Position numbers and translations under genes: made by a program. The notes beneath the pieces are model-generated. The model searched no databases and was not told the DNA's origin. It worked only from the letters and a program-made list of their open reading frames with translations. 64,000 nt of DNA, from contig NZ_CP009435.1 of the NCBI RefSeq assembly GCF_000960995.1, positions 434,001-498,000 of the forward strand, given 5' to 3'. This DNA is from Burkholderia glumae LMG 2196 = ATCC 33617. GTDB lineage: Bacteria > Pseudomonadota > Gammaproteobacteria > Burkholderiales > Burkholderiaceae. The first letter of the stretch is position 1. Each line of letters starts with the position of its first letter. Below, one piece after another: positions 1-8,771 of the stretch.

Positions 1-21
1 CAAGATCATGGAGTGAGACAG

Positions 22-1395
22 ATGCAATCGAACACGGTCCATCCGTGCGACGAGATTTTGCCGGCCGGCAGGCTCGTCACCCTCGGTCTGCAGCACGTGC
101 TCGTGATGTACGCCGGCGCGGTCGCGGTGCCGCTCATCATCGGCGGCGCGCTGAAGCTGCCGAAAGACCAGATCGCGTTCCTGATCAGCGCCGACCTGTT
201 CGCGTGCGGAATCGCCACGCTGATCCAGACGCTCGGCGTCTGGATCTTCGGCATCCGTCTGCCGGTGATCATGGGCTGCACCTTCGCCTCGGTCGGCCCG
301 CTGATCGCGATCGGCACCAATCCGAGCCTCGGGCTGCTCGACGTATTCGGCTCGACCATCGCGGCGGGCGTGATCGGCATCGTGATCGCGCCGGTGATCG
401 GCAAGCTGTTGCGCTTCTTTCCGCCGGTGGTGGTCGGCACCGTGATCGCGGTGATCGGCCTGTCGCTGATGGGGGTGGGCATCAACTGGGCCGCCGGCGG
501 CGTGGGCAACCCCGAGTACGGCGACCCGGTGTTCCTCGGCCTGTCGCTGCTGGTGCTCACGCTGATCCTGCTGATCAACAGGTTCGGCCGCGGCTTCCTT
601 GCCAACATCGCGGTGCTGCTGGGCATCGTGGCCGGCTTCGCGATCGCGCTCGGGCTCGGGCGCGTCGATCTCGACGGCGTCGCGGCCGCGCCCTGGGTCG
701 GCGTCGTGATGCCGTTCCACTTCGGCGTGCCGCACTTCGACGCGCTGTCGATCGCGACCATGGTGATCGTGATGTTCGTCACCTTCATCGAATCGACCGG
801 CATGTTCCTCGCGGTCGGCGACATGGTCGAGCGCCCGGTGGACCAGCAGGCCCTGGTGCGCGGCCTGCGCGTGGACGGCCTCGGCACGCTGATCGGCGGC
901 ATCTTCAACTCGTTTCCGCACACCTCGTTCTCGCAGAACGTCGGGCTGGTGGGCGTGACCGGCGTGAAGAGCCGCTTCGTGTGCGTGACGGGCGGCGTGA
1001 TCCTGGTGCTGCTCGGGCTGTTCCCGAAGATGGCGCAGATCGTCGCCTCGGTGCCGGCCTTCGTGCTGGGCGGCGCGGGCATCGTGATGTTCGGAATGGT
1101 GGCCGCGAACGGCGTGAAAACGCTTTCACGCGTCGATTTCGTCACCAATCACAACAACCTGTTCATCGTCGCGGTCAGCATCGGGCTAGGCCTCGTGCCG
1201 GTGGTCTCGCCGCACTTCTTCGCGAAGCTGCCGGGCGCGCTCGCCCCGCTCCTGCACAGCGGCATCCTGCTCGCCTCGGTGTCGGCAGTGCTGCTGAACC
1301 TCGTGTTCAACGGCGTGAGGAGCGAGCAGCAGGCCGAATGCGAGATCCGCCGCGCCGGCCACGACCTCGAACGGCGCCCGGCCGGCCTGCACTGA
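22..1395 (+). CDS. NCS2-family nucleobase:cation symporter (xanthine/uric acid permease type)
   Basis: Inner-membrane symporter that should import a purine base (xanthine or urate) with a cation. About 457 residues, almost entirely hydrophobic helices, with NCS2 signatures: FVTFIESTGMFLAVGDM in the middle and the substrate-site motif QNVGLVGVTG near residue 310. An in-frame GTG lies at 13, but the ATG at 22 has GGAG eight bases upstream, so I use 22. The C-terminal tail is short and charged. The gene stands alone and converges on the efflux operon. Which base it carries cannot be read from the sequence; uracil is less likely because the length and motifs fit the purine branch better. Confidence 0.9.
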   Translation: MQSNTVHPCDEILPAGRLVTLGLQHVLVMYAGAVAVPLIIGGALKLPKDQIAFLISADLFACGIATLIQTLGVWIFGIRLPVIMGCTFASVGPLIAIGTNPSLGLLDVFGSTIAAGVIGIVIAPVIGKLLRFFPPVVVGTVIAVIGLSLMGVGINWAAGGVGNPEYGDPVFLGLSLLVLTLILLINRFGRGFLANIAVLLGIVAGFAIALGLGRVDLDGVAAAPWVGVVMPFHFGVPHFDALSIATMVIVMFVTFIESTGMFLAVGDMVERPVDQQALVRGLRVDGLGTLIGGIFNSFPHTSFSQNVGLVGVTGVKSRFVCVTGGVILVLLGLFPKMAQIVASVPAFVLGGAGIVMFGMVAANGVKTLSRVDFVTNHNNLFIVAVSIGLGLVPVVSPHFFAKLPGALAPLLHSGILLASVSAVLLNLVFNGVRSEQQAECEIRRAGHDLERRPAGLH

Positions 1396-1403
1396 GCGCA
1401 CGA

Positions 1404-1443
1404 CGCCGGCGCGCCGCGCGGCGCGCCGCGCGGCGCGCCGGCG
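1404..1443. repeat. 40-bp perfect GC-only palindrome
   Basis: Directly after the permease stop lies a perfect 40-base palindrome made only of G and C. It contains three copies of GGCGCGCC at 12-base spacing (1408, 1420, 1432). It could fold as a long hairpin at the 3' end of the permease mRNA, but there is no T-run after it, so it is not a standard intrinsic terminator. Any role is inferred. Confidence 0.7.
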
Positions 1444-1493
1444 GCGCTGAGGCAACGCCCGGCCGCGTTCGGGTGTGGCGCGTTGCGGCGCAG

Positions 1494-1536
1494 AAAAACG
1501 ACACCCCGGCAGGCCGTGAAGCCTGCCGGGGTGTCG
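1494..1536 (-). terminator. Intrinsic terminator of the bpeA-bpeB-oprB operon
   Basis: A 16-bp perfect stem (1499-1514 with 1521-1536) around a six-base loop is followed, on the minus strand, by five T residues (1498-1494). It lies about 40 bases past the oprB stop. It may also slow read-through from the convergent permease gene. Confidence 0.9.
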
Positions 1537-1574
1537 TGACGTGCTGCCGTGCCGCGCGCGGGATTCGGCCGGGC

Positions 1575-3092
1575 TCAGCCCGCCGTGGCCTGCGAAGCCG
1601 GCACCGCAGGCGCGGCCTTGCCGTAGTCGGCCGGCGCATCCGCCTCGCGCGGCGTGTCGCCCGAGTGCTCGAGCCAGCCGCCGCCCAGCGCGCGGTACAG
1701 GTCCACCAGGTTGGTCCAGCGCGACAGCCGTGCCGAGATCAGCGACTGCTGCGCCGAATACAGGTCCGTCTGCGCCGTCAGCACCGTCAGGTAGTTGTCG
1801 ACCCCGTTCTTGTAGCGCAGCTCCGACAGGTCGTAGCGGCGCCGCTGCGCCTGCTCGTTGCGCTGCAGCGCCGCGATCTGCTGGTCGTACGTCCCGCGCG
1901 CGGCCAGACCGTCCGACACCTCCTGGAACGCCGTCTGGATCGCCTTCTCGTAGTTCGCCACCTCGATGCGCTTCTGCACGCGCGCCAGGTCCAGGTTCGC
2001 CAGGTTCGAGCCGCCCGCGAAGATCGGCAGCGTGAGGTCCGGCGCGAACGACCAGGCCGCCGTCCCCGCCTTGAGCAGCCCGCCCAGCGTCGGGCTCGCC
2101 GAGCCGAACGCGCCCGTCAGCGAGATGCGCGGGAAGAACGCCGCGCGCGCCGCGCCGATGTTCGCGTTGGCCGCGCGCAGCGTCTGCTCGGCCTCCATGA
2201 TGTCGGGCCGGCGCGTGAGCAGCTCCGACGGCAATCCGGCCGGGATGTCCGTCAGCAGGTCCTGCGAGTCGAGCGGCTGCCCGGCCGGCAGGTCGTCCGG
2301 CAGCGGCTCGCCCACCAGCACCACCAGCGCGTTGAGCGCCTGGGCCCGCGCCCGCGCCTGCGCCTGCTGGTTCGCCAGCGCCTGCTCGACCACCGTCTGC
2401 GCCTGACGCAGATCCAGCTCCGAGCCCGTGCCGTTGTCGAACTGCAGCTTGGTCAGGTTGTACGACGCCTGCGCCGTCTTCAGCGTGTCTTCCGTCACCT
2501 TCAGCAGGTCGTCGGTGGACAGCACCGTCAGATACTGGTCCGCCACCTGCGAGACGAGCGATATCTCCGCGGCCTTGCGCGCCTGCGCCGTGGACAGGTA
2601 TTTCGCGAGCGCCTGATCCTTCAGGCTCTGGATCCGGCCGAACAGGTCCAGCTCCCACGACGCCGAGAGCCCGACGTTGTAGGTGCGCGAGATGAGCGGC
2701 GCCCCCGTGGTCGAGACTCCGGCCGGCAGCCGCTGGATCGAGCCGGTGCCGGTGCCGTTCAGGGCCGGCAGCAGCTCGGCGCGGGTGATCTGATACTGCG
2801 CGCGCGCCGCCTCCACGTTGAGCACCGATACGCGCAGGTCGCGGTTGTTCTTCAGCGCCAGCTCGATCAGCCGCTGCAGCCGCGGATCGGTGAAGAAGTT
2901 GCGCCAGCCGATGTCGCTCGCGGCCTGGCCGTTCGCGCTGCGGGTCGCGCTCGCGCCCGGCTGCGTCGCGTAGACGCCGTCGGACGGGAACGTACCCGCG
3001 ACCGGCGCGGCCGGACGCTCGTAGTGCGGGGCCAGCGTGCAGCCGGTGGCGACCAGCGCGACCGCCATTGCAGTCAAAGCAAATTTTCGCAT
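1575..3092 (-). CDS. oprB: RND efflux outer-membrane lipoprotein OprB (NodT/OprM family)
   Basis: Outer-membrane channel of a tripartite RND drug-efflux pump; it docks on BpeA/BpeB and opens a duct to the outside. 505 residues, the usual OprM size. A lipoprotein signal ends in the lipobox VATGC with the acylated Cys at about residue 18, and two OEP repeats follow (roughly residues 60-260 and 280-480). The bpeB stop (TGA, 3097-3095) sits inside a GTGACAATG sequence. I take the ATG at 3092 because AAGGA lies nine bases upstream; the GTG at 3098 would be too close. Last gene of the operon. Assignment to BpeAB-OprB rather than another RND system rests on gene order with a divergent TetR gene and on similarity recalled, not searched. 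Confidence 0.9.
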   Translation of the reverse strand: MRKFALTAMAVALVATGCTLAPHYERPAAPVAGTFPSDGVYATQPGASATRSANGQAASDIGWRNFFTDPRLQRLIELALKNNRDLRVSVLNVEAARAQYQITRAELLPALNGTGTGSIQRLPAGVSTTGAPLISRTYNVGLSASWELDLFGRIQSLKDQALAKYLSTAQARKAAEISLVSQVADQYLTVLSTDDLLKVTEDTLKTAQASYNLTKLQFDNGTGSELDLRQAQTVVEQALANQQAQARARAQALNALVVLVGEPLPDDLPAGQPLDSQDLLTDIPAGLPSELLTRRPDIMEAEQTLRAANANIGAARAAFFPRISLTGAFGSASPTLGGLLKAGTAAWSFAPDLTLPIFAGGSNLANLDLARVQKRIEVANYEKAIQTAFQEVSDGLAARGTYDQQIAALQRNEQAQRRRYDLSELRYKNGVDNYLTVLTAQTDLYSAQQSLISARLSRWTNLVDLYRALGGGWLEHSGDTPREADAPADYGKAAPAVPASQATAG

Positions 3093-3094
3093 TG

Positions 3095-6000
3095 TCACTG
3101 TTCCTTGTTGCCGTCGCCGCCTTCCTGGGTCCGGTGCGCGTGCTCCTGCGCCAGACGCAGCGCCTCGTCGGCGTCTTCCTTCTCGCCGCCGAACACCGCC
3201 CGCACCTTCACGAAGAACATGGGGATCATGAAGATCGCGAGGAATGTCGCCGTCAACATCCCGCCGATCACGCCGGTGCCGATCGCGTGCTGGCTCGCCG
3301 AGCCAGCGCCGTTGCTGATCGCGAGCGGCAGCACGCCGAGAATGAACGCGAGCGAGGTCATCAGGATCGGGCGCAGCCGCAGCCGCGCCGCCTCCAGCGC
3401 CGCCTCGACCGGCCCCATCTTCTCGCCCATCTGCAGCTCGCGCGCGAATTCCACGATCAGGATCGCGTTCTTCGCCGACAGCCCCACCGTGGTCAGCAGG
3501 CCGACCTGGAAGAACACGTCGTTCTCGAGCCCGCGCAGCGTCGCGGCCAGCAGCGCGCCGATCACGCCCAGCGGCACCACCATGATCACCGAGAACGGGA
3601 TCGACCAGCTCTCATACAGCGCCGCCAGACACAGGAACACCACCAGGATCGAGATCGCGTAGAGGATCGGCGCCTGCGAGCCCGACTGGAGTTCCTGGAA
3701 CGACAGGCCGGTCCACGAATAGCCGATGCCGTTCGGCAGCTTCTGCGCGATCTTCTCCATGGCCGCCATCGCCTGGCCGGTACTCTTGCCCGGCGCGGCC
3801 TGGCCCTGGATTTCCATCGCCGAGATGCCGTTGTAGCGCTCCAGCTTCGGCGACCCGTAGGTCCAGTGGCCCGACGCGAAGGCGCTGAACGGCACCATCC
3901 CGCCCGAGCCGTTGCGCACGTACCAGATGTCCATGTCCTGCGGCGTGGCGCGGAACGGCGCGTCGGCCATCACGTACACCTTCTTGATCCGGCCGTCGGT
4001 ATCGAGGAAGTTGTTGACGTACTGCGAGGCCCAGGCGATCGAGAAGGTCTGGTCGATCGAGGCCGCCGTCACGCCGAGCGCGTTGGCCTTCTCGCGGTCG
4101 ATGTCCACCTTGAACTGCGGCGTGTCGTTCAGGCCGTTCGGACGCACGCCCTGCAGCGTCGGATCCTTCGCGGCCATCCCGAGCAGCTGGTTGCGCGCGG
4201 CCATCAGCGCGTCGTGGCCGAGGCCGGCGTTGTCGGTCAGCTCGAAGTCGAAGCCGGCGGCGGTGCCCAGTTCCGGGATCGACGGCGGATTGAACGGCAC
4301 GACGATCGCGTCCTTGTACGCGGCGTAGCGCCCGAACATCCGGCCGATCAGCGCCTGCACCTTCTGGTCGGCGTGCTGGCGCGTCGAGTAGTCCTTCAGC
4401 CGCACGAACACGAGACCGGAGTTCTGGCCGCGGCCGGCGAAGCTGAAGCCGTTCACGGTGAACGCCGATTCGACGATGCTCTTCTCGTCGTTGAGCAGGT
4501 AGTCGGCGATGTTCTTCAGCGTGCGCGCCGTGGTTTCCTGCGTCGAGCCCGAGGGCGTCTGCACGATCACGAACATCAGGCCCTGATCCTCGTCCGGCAG
4601 GAACGACTTCGGCAGCCTCACGAACAGCAGCCCGACCGCGACGATCACCACCAGATAGATGATGAGCCAGCGGCCCGAGCGCTTGATCACGTGATGCACG
4701 CCCGAGTGGTACTTGTCGCGGCTGCGGTTGAAGTTGCGGTTGAACCAGCCGAAGAAGCCCGTCTTCTCCTCGTGATGGCCCTTCGGGATCGGCTTCAGGA
4801 TCGTCGCGCAAAGCGCCGGCGTGAGAACCAGCGCGACCAGCACCGAGAGCACCATCGCCGAGACGATCGTCAGCGAGAACTGCCGGTAGATCGCGCCCAC
4901 CGAGCCGCCCGAGAACGCCACCGGCACGAACACCGCCGACAGCACCAGCGCCACGCCCACCAGCGCGCCGGTGATCTGGCCCATCGCCTTCTTGGTGGCT
5001 TCCTTCGGCGAGAGCCTCTCCTCCGACATCACGCGCTCGACGTTCTCCACCACCACGATCGCATCGTCCACCAGCAGGCCGATCGCGAGCACCAGGCCGA
5101 ACATCGACAGCGTGTTGATCGAGAAGCCCACCGCCGACATGATCGCGAAGGTGCCGAGCAGCACCACCGGCACTGCGATGGTCGGGATGATCGTGGCCCG
5201 CAGGTTCTGCAGGAACAGATACATCACCAGGAACACCAGCACGATGCCTTCCAGCAGCGTCTTGACCACTTCCTCGATCGACAGGCGCACGAACGGCGTC
5301 GTGTCATACGGGTACTTGACCACCAGCCCGTGCGGGAAGTACTTCGACAGTTCGTCGATCTTGGCGCGCACCGCGTTGGCCGTCTGCAGCGCGTTGGCGT
5401 TGGTCGCGAGCTGGATGCCGAGGCCGGCCGTGGGCTGGTTGTTGTACTTCGTGTCGAAGTTGTAGTTCTCGCCGCCGAGGTTCATCTTCGCGACGTCCTT
5501 CAGACGCACCTGCGAGCCGTCCTGGTTCACCTTCAGCAGGATGTTGCCGAACTGCTCCGGCGTCTGCAGCAGCGTCTGCTCGGTGATGGTGGCCTGCAGC
5601 ACGGTGCCCGGCACCGCCGGCGTGCCGCCGATCTGGCCGCCCGCGATCTGCACGTTCTGCGCGGTGATCGCGGCCGTCACGTCGGATGGCGTGAGGCTGT
5701 AGTTGGTCAGCTTGTTCGGGTCGAGCCAGATCCGCATCGCATACTGCGAGCCGAACAGCGTGACGGTACCCACGCCGTTCAGACGGCTGATCGGGTCCTC
5801 CACATGCGAGGCCACGTAGTTCGCGAGGTCGTACTTGTTCATGCTGCCGTCCTCGGACACGAATGCGAGCACCAGCAGGAAGCTGCTGCTCGATTTCGTG
5901 ACCTTCAGGCCGAGCTGCTGCACCACCTGCGGCAGGATCGGCGTGGCCAGCGACAGCTTGTTCTGCACCTGCACCTGCGCGATGTCCGGGTTGGTGCCGG

Positions 6001-6286
6001 CCGCGAACGTCAGCGTGATGATCGACGTCCCTGAATCGTCACTGGTGGACGACATGTACAGGAAGTTGTCGAGGCCGCTCATCTGCTGCTCGATCACCTG
6101 CGTGACCGTGTCCTCGACCGTCTTCGCCGACGCACCCGGATAGGTGGCGGAGATCTGGATCGACGGCGGCGCGATCGTCGGATACTGCGAGATCGGCAGC
6201 GTGAAGATCGCCGCGATACCCGCGAGCATCAGGATGATGGCGATCACCCACGCGAAGATCGGGCGATCGATAAAAAACTTTGCCAT
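3095..6286 (-). CDS. bpeB: RND multidrug efflux inner-membrane transporter BpeB (AcrB/MexB type)
   Basis: Proton-driven inner-membrane pump of the HAE1 RND family, 1063 residues (AcrB is 1049). It begins with the typical MAKFFIDRPIFAWVIAI segment. The proton-relay pair is conserved as D407-D408 in GLLVDDAIVVVENVER on helix 4. Two large periplasmic loops (about 40-335 and 565-870) flank the two six-helix halves. It takes substrates (antibiotics, and in related species acyl-homoserine lactones) from periplasm or membrane and passes them through BpeA and OprB. It lies 18 bases after bpeA and adjoins oprB, consistent with one transcript. No frameshift or missing key residue is seen. Confidence 0.95.
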   Translation of the reverse strand: MAKFFIDRPIFAWVIAIILMLAGIAAIFTLPISQYPTIAPPSIQISATYPGASAKTVEDTVTQVIEQQMSGLDNFLYMSSTSDDSGTSIITLTFAAGTNPDIAQVQVQNKLSLATPILPQVVQQLGLKVTKSSSSFLLVLAFVSEDGSMNKYDLANYVASHVEDPISRLNGVGTVTLFGSQYAMRIWLDPNKLTNYSLTPSDVTAAITAQNVQIAGGQIGGTPAVPGTVLQATITEQTLLQTPEQFGNILLKVNQDGSQVRLKDVAKMNLGGENYNFDTKYNNQPTAGLGIQLATNANALQTANAVRAKIDELSKYFPHGLVVKYPYDTTPFVRLSIEEVVKTLLEGIVLVFLVMYLFLQNLRATIIPTIAVPVVLLGTFAIMSAVGFSINTLSMFGLVLAIGLLVDDAIVVVENVERVMSEERLSPKEATKKAMGQITGALVGVALVLSAVFVPVAFSGGSVGAIYRQFSLTIVSAMVLSVLVALVLTPALCATILKPIPKGHHEEKTGFFGWFNRNFNRSRDKYHSGVHHVIKRSGRWLIIYLVVIVAVGLLFVRLPKSFLPDEDQGLMFVIVQTPSGSTQETTARTLKNIADYLLNDEKSIVESAFTVNGFSFAGRGQNSGLVFVRLKDYSTRQHADQKVQALIGRMFGRYAAYKDAIVVPFNPPSIPELGTAAGFDFELTDNAGLGHDALMAARNQLLGMAAKDPTLQGVRPNGLNDTPQFKVDIDREKANALGVTAASIDQTFSIAWASQYVNNFLDTDGRIKKVYVMADAPFRATPQDMDIWYVRNGSGGMVPFSAFASGHWTYGSPKLERYNGISAMEIQGQAAPGKSTGQAMAAMEKIAQKLPNGIGYSWTGLSFQELQSGSQAPILYAISILVVFLCLAALYESWSIPFSVIMVVPLGVIGALLAATLRGLENDVFFQVGLLTTVGLSAKNAILIVEFARELQMGEKMGPVEAALEAARLRLRPILMTSLAFILGVLPLAISNGAGSASQHAIGTGVIGGMLTATFLAIFMIPMFFVKVRAVFGGEKEDADEALRLAQEHAHRTQEGGDGNKEQ

Positions 6287-6304
6287 GAAACAGGCCCCCT
6301 GTGA

Positions 6305-7600
6305 TTACGCGCCCGAAGCCGCCGTCGCACTCGTTGCCGAACCGGCAGCCGCACTCGCGGGTGCCGCCGACGAGGCGCCGGAAGCCCCCGATGCCGCCGA
6401 CGCGTTCGCGTTCGCATTGCCGCTGTCGGCCGCGCTTTGCGGCGCGCTCGCATCCGGCGCGGGCGGCAACTGCGCGGCCACCGGCTTGACGGTCATGCCC
6501 GGCTGCACCTTCGCCACGCCCTGCACGATCACGCGGTCGCCCGCCTGCAGACCGCCTTCCACGACCCAGTCCTGACCGTGCGTGCCGCTGGTCTTCAGCA
6601 CGCGCGTGGCCACCTTGCCGTCCTGCCCCACCACCAGCGCCGTCGGCTGGCCCTTCGGATCGTGCTGCACGCCGATCTGCGGCACCAGGAACGCGTTGTC
6701 GTTCACCCCTTCCTCGATCCGGGCGCGCACGAACATGCCGGGCAGCAGCACCCGGTTGGGGTTCGGGAAGATCGCGCGGATCGTCACCGACCCCGTGGTC
6801 TGATCCACCGTCACGTCGGTGAACTGCAGCTTGCCCTCGGTGGAATAGGTCCGGCCGTCCTCCAGGATCAGCGACACCTTCGCCGCGTTCGGACCCGCCG
6901 TCTTCAGGCGGCCGCTCTGGATGTCCTGGCGCAGCTTCAGCCCGTCCAGGCTGGACTGGGTCAGGTCGACGTACATCGGGTCGAGCTGCTGCACGGTCGA
7001 CATCAGCGTCGCCGCGCTCGCCTGCACGTAGGCGCCCGGCGTGACCTGCGAGATCCCCACCCGGCCCGAGATCGGCGAGAGCACGTCGGTATAGCCCAGG
7101 TTGATCTGCGCGGTGTCGACGGCCGCCTTGCCCGCCGCGACCTCGGCCGCGGCCTGCCCCGCGGCGGCCACCGCGTTGTCGTAGTCCTGCTTGCTGACCG
7201 CGTTGGCGGCCACCAGCACCTTGTAGCGCGCGGCCTGCGCGTTGGTCGAGACCAGGTTCGCCTGGGCCTTCGCGAGCGTGGCCTTGGCGCTGTTGAGCGC
7301 GGCAAGGTACGGCGCCGGGTCGATCTTGTAGAGGCGCTGGCCGGCCTTCACGTCCGAGCCCTCGGTAAACTCGCGGCGCAGCACGATGCCGTCCACGCGC
7401 GCGCGCACCTGGGCAACGAGGAACGCGGTGGTGCGCCCCGGCAGCTCGGTGATCACCGGTACCGATTGCGGCTGCACCGTCACGACGCCGACTTCGGGCA
7501 TCTGCTGTTGCGGTGCCGGTTGTTTTTTTCCACAAGCGGCAAGGAATACGGCTGCCGCGGCAACACTGATTAAGCGGTATGGAACCCGTTCGACGCGCAT
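6305..7600 (-). CDS. bpeA: RND efflux periplasmic adaptor lipoprotein BpeA (MexA/AcrA family)
   Basis: Membrane-fusion adaptor that links BpeB to OprB in the periplasm. The start at 7600 gives a lipoprotein signal with lipobox LAAC (Cys about 23); longer in-frame upstream sequence has no signal peptide and enters the control region, so it is rejected. Domains in order: barrel-sandwich/lipoyl halves around residues 60-100 and 160-200 separated by an Ala-rich alpha-hairpin, a beta-barrel, a membrane-proximal domain, and a disordered Ala/Ser tail of about 50 residues. First gene of the operon, divergent from bpeR. 431 residues, slightly long because of the low-complexity tail. Confidence 0.93.
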   Translation of the reverse strand: MRVERVPYRLISVAAAAVFLAACGKKQPAPQQQMPEVGVVTVQPQSVPVITELPGRTTAFLVAQVRARVDGIVLRREFTEGSDVKAGQRLYKIDPAPYLAALNSAKATLAKAQANLVSTNAQAARYKVLVAANAVSKQDYDNAVAAAGQAAAEVAAGKAAVDTAQINLGYTDVLSPISGRVGISQVTPGAYVQASAATLMSTVQQLDPMYVDLTQSSLDGLKLRQDIQSGRLKTAGPNAAKVSLILEDGRTYSTEGKLQFTDVTVDQTTGSVTIRAIFPNPNRVLLPGMFVRARIEEGVNDNAFLVPQIGVQHDPKGQPTALVVGQDGKVATRVLKTSGTHGQDWVVEGGLQAGDRVIVQGVAKVQPGMTVKPVAAQLPPAPDASAPQSAADSGNANANASAASGASGASSAAPASAAAGSATSATAASGA

Positions 7601-8026
7601 GGAGCGACCTCGTTTGTAACAAAAGAATTGGGTGCGGGCTGGAGCCACGACACGAACGCGCCTCGCGGCGCTGATCGAACCCACCAGAGATGCGGGACTG
7701 CGAATACGACAACGGCACACCAACCGCTGTGCCGGGGGACGCCGCGCGAGAAACCGCGGCGCAGATACGGGAGGAAATCAGCGAAAGCGATAGTAACTGA
7801 TCACCACGGGTTTCGATCTATTGCTTGGGGAGTTCGATCGTGGATGGTATTGTATATACGTTCATGTATGTATGTAAAAGCAGTTTATGAACGACACAAA
7901 CACTTACAAATTACCGACGCTTACATAATCGGGCCCGTCGCACCGATTCTTGCACGATTCGAATCAATCGACGGCCTTTCCCCTCATCACTACCGACGTC
8001 CAAGCACGTCGCCACCGACACTCGCA
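7601..8026. promoter_or_regulatory. Divergent control region bpeA / bpeR with candidate TetR operator
   Basis: This 426 bp gap separates bpeA from bpeR and holds no gene. An inverted repeat CGTTCAT (7859-7865) ... ATGAACG (7887-7893) encloses TGTATGTATGTAA, which resembles the TACATACA/TGTATGTA halves of the AcrR operator in enteric bacteria. The surroundings (about 7840-7930) are AT-rich compared with the flanks. The natural reading is BpeR binding here to repress bpeAB-oprB and perhaps itself. Exact -35/-10 boxes could not be assigned. Confidence 0.55.
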
Positions 8027-8671
8027 ATGGCCAGACGCACCAAAGAGGAAGCGCTCGAAACCCGCAACCGCATCCTCGATGCCGCCGAACACGTGTTCTT
8101 CGAGAAAGGCGTGTCGCATACGACGCTCGCCGACATCGCCCAGCACGCCGGCGTCACGCGCGGCGCCATCTACTGGCACTTCGCGAACAAGAGCGAGCTG
8201 TTCGATGCGATGTCCGACCGTGTGTTCTTGCCGATCGACGAGCTGAAGGCAACCTCGGACAAACCGCGTGCCGATCCGCTCGGGCGGATCCGCAAGATCC
8301 TGGTCTGGTGTCTGCTCGGCGTGGCGCGCGATTCGCAGTTGCGACGCGTGTTCAGCATCCTGTTCATGAAGTGCGAGTACGTGGCCGACATGGAGCCGCT
8401 GCTGCAGCGCAACCGCGCCGGCATGTCCAAGGCGCTGCACAATATCGAGGGCGATTTGAAACAGGCGGTGGCCAGCGGCGAGCTGCCGGCCGACCTCGAC
8501 ACCTGGCGCGCCACGCTGATGCTGCACACGCTGGTGAGCGGTTTCGTGCGCGACATGCTGATGCTGCCCGACGAGATCGACGCGGAGCAGCACGCGGAGC
8601 GGCTCGTCGATGCCGTGTTCGACATGCTGAGCCTGAGCCCGGCGATGCGGCGCGCGCCGCCGCCGGACTGA
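8027..8671 (+). CDS. bpeR: TetR/AcrR-family repressor BpeR of the RND efflux operon
   Basis: DNA-binding repressor, 214 residues. The N-terminal helix-turn-helix (about residues 10-57) contains TLADIAQHAGVTRGAIYWHF and NKSEL, near-identical in style to AcrR, TtgR and MexZ-type regulators. The C-terminal part is helical with the usual ligand-binding domain length. The frame is open upstream to 7628 but the protein family starts at MARRTKEEA, so 8027 is chosen; no strong Shine-Dalgarno precedes it. Divergent from bpeA, as for local repressors of RND pumps. Confidence 0.9.
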   Translation: MARRTKEEALETRNRILDAAEHVFFEKGVSHTTLADIAQHAGVTRGAIYWHFANKSELFDAMSDRVFLPIDELKATSDKPRADPLGRIRKILVWCLLGVARDSQLRRVFSILFMKCEYVADMEPLLQRNRAGMSKALHNIEGDLKQAVASGELPADLDTWRATLMLHTLVSGFVRDMLMLPDEIDAEQHAERLVDAVFDMLSLSPAMRRAPPPD

Positions 8672-8771
8672 GCCATCCGCGGCCGGCCCGGCGCCGATTA
8701 TCGGCCGGCCCGGCGCGCGGGAGCCATCCGCGTTCTCGTCGCGCCCCCGCGCCGCGCCTCGGCGCTCCCCG

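Noticed and set aside
45..3662. A 1205-codon plus-strand frame spanning the permease and oprB
   Set aside because: Arg/Ala/Gln-rich translation without any family; it is a frame shadow of two real genes in GC-rich DNA.
3068..6034. A 988-codon frame antisense to bpeB
   Set aside because: His/Arg/Gln-rich shadow typical of the strand opposite a GC-rich gene; bpeB itself is fully conserved.
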